From: a virus
Strand: one strand, 5' to 3'
Virus record (IMG/VR): IMGVR_UViG_3300019768_000012
Span: 1-36,462 of that record
Length of the DNA: 36,462 bases
Shown: positions 31,538-36,462 of the stretch, piece by piece
Layout: each line of letters opens with the position of its first letter
Numbering within the stretch: the first letter of the stretch is position 1
Notes under the pieces: model-generated
Database searches by the model: none
Seen by the model: only the letters and a program-made list of their open reading frames with translations
What the model was told of the DNA's origin: nothing
Made by a program: the position numbers and the translations under genes

Positions 31538-31903
31538 CTAGCGCCTTTTGTTTAGCTTTAGCAACCTAGTTACATCACTCGCTGTATGCCCGTCCCATTT
31601 AGGTCCGCTTTCCCACTCTGGTACATCAAACATATCCCAATATTCTACATGGTAATGATAAGTAAACCATCCCTCTTTTGTATTTATACCAACTATGAAA
31701 CTATCTTCAAACATAGTGCCGTCATCGTGTTTCATAGATTTAAAAGAATCTAATTTATTTTCATTGCATATAACTGCAAATAGCACCATTCTATTAAAAT
31801 ACAATTCATCAAACGTATGATATCCATCTGTTATATCCTTAGAACTAATTCCTTTAGATTTGTTATCTTGTATCATTTGATTAATTGCTTTGTTATCATT
31901 CAT
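31538..31903 (-). CDS. WDGH-type phage protein
   Basis: 121 residues. DGYHTFDELYFNRMVLFAVI, the HDDGTMFEDSFIVGI block, TYHYHVEYWDMFDVPE and the WDGHTASD signature are hallmarks of a widespread uncharacterised phage family. Function unknown. It may start at the ATG at 31903 after GTAGGG, coupled to the gene before it. Confidence 0.75.
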   Translation of the reverse strand: MNDNKAINQMIQDNKSKGISSKDITDGYHTFDELYFNRMVLFAVICNENKLDSFKSMKHDDGTMFEDSFIVGINTKEGWFTYHYHVEYWDMFDVPEWESGPKWDGHTASDVTRLLKLNKRR

Positions 31904-31905
31904 CC

Positions 31906-32145
31906 CTACATCACCTCATACTCTTTCTCACTCATTGGGATTAGTAATGGTATGTTTGTATAGGAATACCATATAAAACCGTCTACGTCTCTATTTTTAT
32001 CGTTATAGCACTCTAAACACGATTCCTTTTGACTATCTCTTAAATCTTCCATTTTCATTACTTCTTCAATCGTGTATAAATACGCCGTTTCTTGTTTGTT
32101 ATTACTTCTTATATCTCCTGGATATAATAGTCTTATAGTTTTCGT
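31906..32145 (-). CDS. hypothetical protein with apparent ACG start
   Basis: The frame opens after a TGA at the ribosome binding site GGAGGTGA, and the only codon at the right distance is ACG (32145), giving KTIRLLYPGDIRSNN after the start and 79 residues in all. The rest is TAYLYTIEEVMKMEDL, two Cys (CLEC) and IWYSYTNIPLLIPMSEKE. The first in-frame ATG is at about residue 32 and lacks a ribosome binding site. This is either a true ACG start or an ATG to ACG change. Confidence 0.5.
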   Translation of the reverse strand, partial: TKTIRLLYPGDIRSNNKQETAYLYTIEEVMKMEDLRDSQKESCLECYNDKNRDVDGFIWYSYTNIPLLIPMSEKEYEVM

Positions 32146-32160
32146 AGTTGCTCACCTCCA

Positions 32161-32433
32161 CTACATTAACTTTGATGCAAAATATCCCATTATTAAAAAT
32201 AAAGTGTATGCAAACATTAGAATTGAATATGCTTTTATTTTTTCTTCATCGGTTCTATCTTCTAACATTTCATTATTTAACCTCATAGTCCAAAATTTAA
32301 CTAATAAATTTATTCCAAAAGCATGAGCCATTTTTATCTCAACTATACCAAATGGAACTATAAACCATGACCACAATTTCATACCTATAAATGCACCGTA
32401 AAACATATTTAAAATCATTATAATAATATTCAT
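32161..32433 (-). CDS. multi-span membrane protein
   Basis: 90 residues with two or three hydrophobic spans: about 2-33 (IIIMILNMFYGAFIGMKL then FIVPFG) and 70-88 (YSILMFAYTLFLIMGYF), with a basic/acidic loop between (NEMLEDRTDEEK). ATG at 32433 overlaps the end of the previous gene; the ribosome binding site is weak. Function unknown. Confidence 0.6.
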   Translation of the reverse strand: MNIIIMILNMFYGAFIGMKLWSWFIVPFGIVEIKMAHAFGINLLVKFWTMRLNNEMLEDRTDEEKIKAYSILMFAYTLFLIMGYFASKLM

Positions 32434-32772
32434 TTACTCACCCACTTCTATATATTCAGATGTTTTAAAATCCTCTACACCTTTTTTATCTACTAGATCA
32501 CTTATTATTTTATCACTCATATCCATTAATTCTATGTTAAACGCTAATAGTATGTCGTTTCTGTCTCCGCTGCATAATGCGTTGTATTGATTTTGACTAA
32601 TTCTTCCTTTTAGCAATAACTTCTGTAAGCTAGGTTCTTTTGAACTAACTATGTTAATACCACCTGGTTTCTGTTCTATGTCTTTTAAACCTAAAATATA
32701 ATCATTAGAACCGCTAATTGATTTAATCCAATCTTTAGGCCAATCTTTTTTCTTAACTACTAACTTTCTCAT
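32434..32772 (-). CDS. hypothetical protein
   Basis: 112 residues from the ATG at 32772, after GAAAGGGTGGTAAGA. A basic start (RKLVVKKKDWPKDW) is followed by mixed helices (EPSLQKLLLKGRISQNQYN). The tRNA-like RNA element at 32793-32921 ends about 20 bases before its start. No family recognised. Confidence 0.6.
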   Translation of the reverse strand: MRKLVVKKKDWPKDWIKSISGSNDYILGLKDIEQKPGGINIVSSKEPSLQKLLLKGRISQNQYNALCSGDRNDILLAFNIELMDMSDKIISDLVDKKGVEDFKTSEYIEVGE

Positions 32773-32792
32773 TCTTACCACCCTTTCAATAT

Positions 32793-32921
32793 GTATGAGG
32801 TTAGGGATTTGCACCCTACATAACTACCAATCTTGCAACCCATTCAATCAAGGCTAAATCTTTTCTCTGCGATTGATAATCTTAAAAGATGATAGAGTCT
32901 ACTTATTCCTCCACCTCATAC
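32793..32921 (-). other. tRNA-like structured RNA element
   Basis: On the minus strand, a 129-nt stretch is closed by a perfect 9-bp stem (GTATGAGGT/ACCTCATAC). Next to the 3' strand is a T-arm-like hairpin TAGGG-TGCAAAT-CCCTA. Next to the 5' strand, TGGAGGAATAAGTAGACTC matches a class II (Leu/Ser) D arm. A central ATC/GAT hairpin with a six-base loop fails as an anticodon arm, and about 55 nt lie between it and the T arm, including CAATC/GATTG. It has no encoded CCA. It looks like a decayed or expanded tRNA, or a tRNA-mimicking leader for the next gene. Confidence 0.5.
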
Positions 32922-32930
32922 TATAATTAA

Positions 32931-33143
32931 CTAAAATCTACGATTCTTTTCCTTCTTGTAGGCTAATACTACAAACACTACAAAACCTAATACCACTAGT
33001 AATGTACTAATCCAAATAGGGCTAAGTACCCACCACCAAGACCACGCAATTTTACCCAATAACTTTAAAGCTATAAATAAAATTGTTAATAACCCTACAA
33101 ATCCAATTCCACCACTGCTACTACTTGAACTATTTTTACTCAT
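32931..33143 (-). CDS. two-span membrane protein
   Basis: 70 residues. A Ser-rich start (SKNSSSSSSGGIG), two spans about 15-30 and 42-60 joined by WSWWWVLSP, and a basic end KKEKNRRF. AAGGAGAGAATGAT precedes the ATG. Small phage membrane protein, role unknown. Confidence 0.6.
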   Translation of the reverse strand: MSKNSSSSSSGGIGFVGLLTILFIALKLLGKIAWSWWWVLSPIWISTLLVVLGFVVFVVLAYKKEKNRRF

Positions 33144-33172
33144 ATCATTCTCTCCTTCTATTATACCATATT

Positions 33173-33298
33173 TTACTTCTTAACTGGCTTCAAATTACCA
33201 TTGTTCATTGCTTTATACTCATTACCCTTTTGTTTTATTATTAGCTTACCATCTTTATAATAAGCACTTGCTTTTTCTTTACTGTTGTTGTATCTCAT
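33173..33298 (-). CDS. 41-residue basic protein
   Basis: ATG at 33298 overlaps the TGA of the upstream gene by four bases (ATGA). The product MRYNNSKEKASAYYKDGKL continues with IIKQKGNEYKAMNNG and is very basic. Translation by coupling is likely. No family recognised. Confidence 0.5.
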   Translation of the reverse strand: MRYNNSKEKASAYYKDGKLIIKQKGNEYKAMNNGNLKPVKK

Positions 33299-33939
33299 AG
33301 TAATTCTTCCAGTTCTTGCTTGTAGTTATCTATTTCAATGTTAGATGTTCTGATGTAACTTTCTTCTAATTCGATTAGTTTGTTTAGTTCATCTATTCTC
33401 TTTTGGTTAGGGTTTGCTTCTGTGAATTGCATCAAATTAAAATCTTTAAAAGTCATAACAGGTATATCAAATAAAGAATCGTTAAATAAATTACCTTCCA
33501 TAACAGAGTATATGTAACCGTCTTTTTCAACATATTCTTTCCCTTCTTCCAACTCATTAATAGTTAGGTATTCTTTGTGTGGTTGTATTTGCATTTCATA
33601 AAAGTTATTAAAACTTATATAATCATTAACAGCATACGAAAGCATACCATCATCAAACTCACAAACACCATCTTTAAAATCGTAAACTTTTCCGAGTTTC
33701 ATCATTTCTCCATCCACATCAGTAAAACCCCTAGTGCATTTAAACTTACCATTCAACATATCATCTACCTCCCTAAAATATTCAGCTTTATAAGCCCTAC
33801 ACGCTCCATCGTCGCCCACTATTCTATATTTCTTTGTATTAGAGCCTATATATCCTACTTGTTTCTCTATTACCTTTAATACTGGATATCTAGCACCACG
33901 CTTTAAAGTTTTAGTATCTATGTTGCTAATTACTATCAC
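33295..33939 (-). CDS. hypothetical protein with repeated small beta modules
   Basis: 214 residues, GTG start at 33939 after GGAGGTTTAAAA. Repeating short beta units (RYPVLKVIEKQVGYIGSNTK, KYRIVGDDGACRAY, KYDFKDGVCEFDDG) resemble tandem SH3-like barrels; the last 35 residues are a coiled coil (RIDELNKLIELEESYIR). No specific function can be given. Confidence 0.6.
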   Translation of the reverse strand: MIVISNIDTKTLKRGARYPVLKVIEKQVGYIGSNTKKYRIVGDDGACRAYKAEYFREVDDMLNGKFKCTRGFTDVDGEMMKLGKVYDFKDGVCEFDDGMLSYAVNDYISFNNFYEMQIQPHKEYLTINELEEGKEYVEKDGYIYSVMEGNLFNDSLFDIPVMTFKDFNLMQFTEANPNQKRIDELNKLIELEESYIRTSNIEIDNYKQELEELL

Positions 33940-34033
33940 TTTTAAACCTCCTTAACCATGTTTTATCAAGTAATTTTTCTATCCATGTGCGATTATCTTT
34001 CTTCGGTTGTTGTCTTTGTATTGTTCTTCTCAT
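33926..34033 (-). CDS. 35-residue basic micro-ORF
   Basis: MRRTIQRQQPKKDNRTWIEK and a short tail. Its ATG at 34033 overlaps the stop of the HNH gene region; the nearest GGGAGG is 16 bases upstream, too far for a good site. Supported by gap filling and the overlap only. Confidence 0.35.
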   Translation of the reverse strand: MRRTIQRQQPKKDNRTWIEKLLDKTWLRRFKSDSN

Positions 34034-34034
34034 A

Positions 34035-34355
34035 CTAGCCAAGGTAATTCCTCCCAAATAATTTTATAAACTCTTGTCTACTTATACTCATTTCTAATGT
34101 TTCTTGATGTTTAACTTTTAATTTGTTGTCTAGGTCTTTATTTATTCCGTGTACTCCGTTGTTTCCTCTGTGGCATTCATTACATAACCACTCTACACAT
34201 TCATGCTTAGAACTTAAATTTCGATTGCCTACACCATAATAAACATGATGCACTTCTAATTGACTTGTACTTCCGCACCCTTGACAAAATCTATCACCTT
34301 TAGGTAATGGAGTTTTATATTTCTTTTTCTTTCGCTTAGTTGGTTTAGGTATCAT
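34035..34355 (-). CDS. putative HNH-type endonuclease
   Basis: 106 residues. A basic start (KPTKRKKKKYKTPLPKG), then CQGCGS near residue 24, LEVHHVYYG (HH of the HNH core) and WLCNECHRGNNGVHG give two paired-Cys zinc sites around an H-N-H fold. Phage HNH proteins of this size can aid packaging or recombination. It is not next to the terminase here, so its job is open. AAGGAGTAATT precedes the ATG. Confidence 0.7.
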   Translation of the reverse strand: MIPKPTKRKKKKYKTPLPKGDRFCQGCGSTSQLEVHHVYYGVGNRNLSSKHECVEWLCNECHRGNNGVHGINKDLDNKLKVKHQETLEMSISRQEFIKLFGRNYLG

Positions 34356-34357
34356 AA

Positions 34358-34660
34358 TTACTCCTTAGGCATTGTGTAAATAGCATTTTCTTTTAAGTTT
34401 AAAATGTAATAATTTTTGTGTTCTAATGAATTAAAATCCTCTACACTGACTTTAAATTCTCTAGCTACGTACGCTTGTCTAATATGTTCCTCTATTTCTT
34501 CCATAACTTCTTTTGCTCGTTCTACATCTTTGTATTTTCCTAGTATGTAAAAAGACTCATCGTCTAAACAAGTGCAATCAGTTGCAGTAATCATACTACC
34601 ACCAATGTTAATTTTTATATACTTTCCAACACTGTCGTTTTGACCCTTAATAATAATCAT
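34358..34660 (-). CDS. hypothetical protein
   Basis: 100 residues from the ATG at 34660, eight bases after GGAGG; a GTG at 34663 is nearer. Alternating strands and one helix (FYILGKYKDVERAKEVMEEI) give a ferredoxin-like pattern often seen in small phage proteins. No family recognised. Confidence 0.6.
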   Translation of the reverse strand: MIIIKGQNDSVGKYIKINIGGSMITATDCTCLDDESFYILGKYKDVERAKEVMEEIEEHIRQAYVAREFKVSVEDFNSLEHKNYYILNLKENAIYTMPKE

Positions 34661-34803
34661 CACTTAAACCTCCGTCTCTTCATATTCCTATAAGTTGCAT
34701 CTACTTTCATTGCCTTGCAATCTGCAATAGCTTTACGTTTTAACTCTTTCTTATGCTCTATTGCTTCCATTATTCCTTTTACTGCTGATTCTTTATTCGT
34801 CAT
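34660..34803 (-). CDS. 47-residue basic helical protein
   Basis: ATG at 34803 after CGAGGTAAAACTAC. KESAVKGIMEAIEHKKELKR and KAIADCKAMKVDATYRNMKR are charged helices. It overlaps the upstream gene end by 11 bases. Function unknown. Confidence 0.55.
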   Translation of the reverse strand: MTNKESAVKGIMEAIEHKKELKRKAIADCKAMKVDATYRNMKRRRFK

Positions 34804-35047
34804 GTAGTTTTACCTCGCATACTTTTAAAGCTACTTCACAATTTTGTTTTTCTTTGATCAACGATAGTATTTCCTTATTAGATGATTCATTGTAATTCTC
34901 TAACATTGTGTTTCTACTCTCTAAACATATGATTTTAGCTTTTAATTTTTGGTTCTTTGTGTATAGTTCGCTGTTCATTAATCCTAATAAGATGCTACAA
35001 ATAATTAATACTCCTAAGAATACATAAATAATAATTAAGTTAGTCAT
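34793..35047 (-). CDS. Rz-like N-anchored coiled-coil protein
   Basis: 84 residues. One membrane span at about 4-23 (LIIIYVFLGVLIICSILLG) is followed by a coiled coil to the end (NQKLKAKIICLESRNTMLEN). The shape is like spanin i-subunits, but Gram-positive phages do not need spanins and it is far from the lysis genes, so only the topology is claimed. GGTGGAGAAGTA precedes the ATG. Confidence 0.55.
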   Translation of the reverse strand: MTNLIIIYVFLGVLIICSILLGLMNSELYTKNQKLKAKIICLESRNTMLENYNESSNKEILSLIKEKQNCEVALKVCEVKLHDE

Positions 35048-35253
35048 TACTTCTCCACCTCTCTTAGTATAATAGTCTTAGGGCCTTTTTTTCCATTAAT
35101 GTTCTTGTACTCTACAGAAAACTTATCCCCTATATAAACGTCTAAATCTCTTTTTAAGTATTTATCAATTCTAATGCCTACACTGTTTCCGTTCCTTCCT
35201 ACACTTACAGTTAAATCTTCTGTTGTTGGTGGTGCGTATTTCTTTTCTTTCAT
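35047..35253 (-). CDS. AbrB/MazE-like DNA-binding protein
   Basis: 68 residues. GRNGNSVGIRIDKYLKRDLD then VYIGDKFSVEY follows the swapped-hairpin AbrB pattern (GNSxGIRIPKEL...GDxVEV), with Asp in place of the usual Pro. A second such protein is at 3478-3651. AAAGGAGGAATAAAG precedes the ATG. Confidence 0.65.
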   Translation of the reverse strand: MKEKKYAPPTTEDLTVSVGRNGNSVGIRIDKYLKRDLDVYIGDKFSVEYKNINGKKGPKTIILREVEK

Positions 35254-35255
35254 CT

Positions 35256-35402
35256 TTATTCCTCCTTTATTTTTTCATTTATATTTTCTTTTAATGAATT
35301 TAATTCTTTTTGCAAATAATGCATTTTTTTACACTCTTCTTTTATTACACAATCATTACACTTCATTTTGCATATTTTTAATACCTTTGTAGATAATTTC
35401 AT
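35256..35402 (-). CDS. 48-residue four-Cys helical protein
   Basis: ATG at 35402. Four Cys (residues 11, 15, 18, 24; CKMKCNDC then EEC) suggest a zinc or Fe-S site, followed by a Lys/Glu coiled coil ending EKIKEE. AAAGGATGG lies 11 bases upstream. Not recognised. Confidence 0.5.
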   Translation of the reverse strand: MKLSTKVLKICKMKCNDCVIKEECKKMHYLQKELNSLKENINEKIKEE

Positions 35403-35445
35403 TTTTTTAAACCATCCTTTAGCGGTAGGTCGCCACCCTTATATT

Positions 35446-35658
35446 TTAGTAATTAACTATTTCACCTTTATTCCATATAGGGTATATAACTTTTTCAACC
35501 ATTCTGTTTTGCCATAAGTATGGGTCTCCATTTATAGTTTTTCCTGTAAAGTTGTTTCTCGAAAGATTACTTTTAGATACCGTTCTTTCTTTACCCTCTA
35601 TATCTATTATCGTGTCACCAACCATTATTGATTCTATATGTACTAATTGTTTTTTCAT
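35446..35658 (-). CDS. hypothetical protein, small beta domain
   Basis: 70 residues from the ATG at 35658, after GAAAGGGTGGTAATT; the longer frame from 35739 crosses the promoter and is rejected. VHIESIMVGDTIIDIEGKER is like the opening of small Hint or SH3-like barrels. It follows its own consensus promoter. Function unknown. Confidence 0.6.
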   Translation of the reverse strand: MKKQLVHIESIMVGDTIIDIEGKERTVSKSNLSRNNFTGKTINGDPYLWQNRMVEKVIYPIWNKGEIVNY

Positions 35659-35706
35659 AATTACCACCCTTTCAAATTTGTGTTTCGCCATCTCTTTGAT
35701 AATACA

Positions 35707-35735
35707 AGTGTAATACATAAGTTTTACAATGTCAA
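35707..35735 (-). promoter_or_regulatory. sigma-A promoter
   Basis: On the minus strand, TTGACA (35730-35735), 17 bp, TACACT (35707-35712). ATTTT-AGC-AAAAT, a palindrome unlike the GCAAAA family, lies a few bases upstream. It drives the leftward block below 35658. Confidence 0.75.
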
Positions 35736-35750
35736 GCATTTTAGCAAAAT

Positions 35751-35774
35751 AAAAAGAGACTATTTCTAGTCCCT
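35751..35774 (-). terminator. terminator after 35777-36136
   Basis: On the minus strand, AGGGACTA, GAAA tetraloop, TAGTCTCT, then T5. Confidence 0.8.
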
Positions 35775-35776
35775 CT

Positions 35777-36136
35777 CTAACCTCCTGTTATTTCAATCCT
35801 TAGATAGTTTAGTATGCTTTGGTATACGGACATTACATCTCTAAGTGACCTTATATTTTCACGTTTGTTATCATACAATACATCTAATGCATCAAATTCT
35901 AATTTAAGCTGCGCTACTTCTTCATCACCTTTAACTAAATCAGTAATAATAGTTACTGGTACTTTAGCATCTCTTAGTATAACTATCTTTTGTGCCCTCA
36001 ATACTCTATATTTGCGTTCTGCTTCGCTTTTCTTATTACCTAGCTTAACTATTTCACCGTTTAAAGTTCCTAGCTTGTGCCTAAAGGTTTGAAGTTCTTT
36101 CATTATGCTTTGGGGATCAAGTTCTACGTTATCCAT
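35777..36136 (-). CDS. hypothetical coiled-coil protein
   Basis: 119 residues, nearly all helix (SIMKELQTFRHKLGTLNGEI, KKSEAERKYRVLRAQKIVIL). The layout resembles small phage proteins that act with recombination nucleases, and it follows a PD-(D/E)XK-like gene. AAGGCGGTGATTAA precedes the ATG. Function unknown. Confidence 0.65.
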   Translation of the reverse strand: MDNVELDPQSIMKELQTFRHKLGTLNGEIVKLGNKKSEAERKYRVLRAQKIVILRDAKVPVTIITDLVKGDEEVAQLKLEFDALDVLYDNKRENIRSLRDVMSVYQSILNYLRIEITGG

Positions 36137-36140
36137 TTAA

Positions 36141-36462
36141 TCACCGCCTTAACCATTCCATATCCGTTATTACCTCGCCCATTTCTAATGAGTCTTTATA
36201 ATTAAAACTGTTTTTCTTATGCGCCCCTGCAAATTTGAGGAAATCTTTCTTTGATATTTTAACCATTACATTTTCTTTTTCAAATCTCCATTCAACCACT
36301 AACCAATCCATTTTGCATATTTGATGGAACTTTAACCACACCTTTTTACTAGATTGATAAAGGCAATACCCGACCGTTTTATTATGTTCTGATGTTTTAA
36401 CCTCTAAATATATAGGGTTATCGTTCGGATATACCTCGTAGTCTGCTTTTTTATCAAGTTTC
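36141..36462 (-). CDS. partial PD-(D/E)XK-type nuclease-like protein
   Basis: The frame is open to the right edge, so the N-terminus is missing (about 106 residues seen). KADYEV, then PIYLEVKTS about 10 residues later, gives a D...ExK nuclease core as in RecU-like or VRR-type phage nucleases; YQSSKKVWLKFHQI and DWLVVEWRF follow. It could resolve recombination junctions, which is inference. The short reading that starts at 36341 is only a fragment of this gene. Confidence 0.55.
   Translation of the reverse strand, partial: KLDKKADYEVYPNDNPIYLEVKTSEHNKTVGYCLYQSSKKVWLKFHQICKMDWLVVEWRFEKENVMVKISKKDFLKFAGAHKKNSFNYKDSLEMGEVITDMEWLRR

Noticed and set aside
34793-35047. Spanin (Rz) call
   Set aside because: Topology fits, but the host looks Gram-positive and the gene is far from the lysis cluster.
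35736-35750. ATTTT-AGC-AAAAT as a sixth copy of the shared palindrome
   Set aside because: Arms and order differ from GCAAAA-NN-TTTTGC.
1-36462. CRISPR array, insertion sequence or integrase
   Set aside because: No regularly spaced repeats of CRISPR length, no transposase or recombinase motifs, and no att-like duplication of the tRNA 3' end were seen.

Overview
The window is a compact, AT-rich bacteriophage genome segment, cut at both ends (a gene runs off each edge). Tightly packed genes, many 1-8 bp overlaps, strong AGGAGG-type ribosome binding sites and TTGACA/TATAAT promoters point to a Gram-positive (Firmicutes) host. The structural block is podovirus-like: small and large terminase, portal, scaffold, major capsid protein, two T7 gp11/gp12-like tail-tube proteins, a tail fibre and two very large internal or ejection-type proteins. 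No integrase, DNA polymerase or RNA polymerase is visible, so lifestyle cannot be settled from this window.

Layout. Almost everything reads leftward. (1) 36462-29700: a right-hand block of about 25 small, mostly uncharacterised genes, including a PD-(D/E)XK-like nuclease fragment, an AbrB-like protein, an HNH protein, a WDGH-type protein and a C5-methyltransferase-like protein. It also holds a tRNA-like RNA element and two genes with no normal start codon. (2) 29690-9935: the late block, with packaging, head, tail, ejection and lysis genes, ending in a minus-strand terminator. (3) 9831-7973: the only rightward operon, with a ribbon-helix-helix (RHH) regulator, two unknown genes, a zinc-ribbon protein and a second C5-methyltransferase-like gene behind an attenuator-like leader. 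(4) 7970-7200: a gene-poor control region holding a tRNA-Thr, opposed promoters, a probable antisense or small RNA and divergent operator-like palindromes. (5) 7193-1: the leftward early/replication block, with a Cro/C1-type HTH regulator, many tiny genes, a Rad52/Sak-like recombinase, a MazG-like protein, SSB, an AbrB-like regulator, an O-like initiator with iteron-like repeats inside its gene, and a T7 gp4-like primase-helicase.

The strongest unexplained pattern is a near-perfect palindrome, GCAAAA-NN-TTTTGC, found five times. Every copy lies between genes and each is tied to a promoter in a different block: the replication operon, the methyltransferase operon, a Com-like gene, the gene upstream of the terminase cluster, and a short RNA or micro-ORF unit. 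It looks like the operator of an undescribed phage-wide regulon. Other points of interest are a terminator hairpin that contains the ribosome binding site of the 9136 methyltransferase-like gene, two membrane-anchored helix-hairpin-helix proteins flanking the ejection proteins, and many real genes under 60 codons that length cut-offs would miss.
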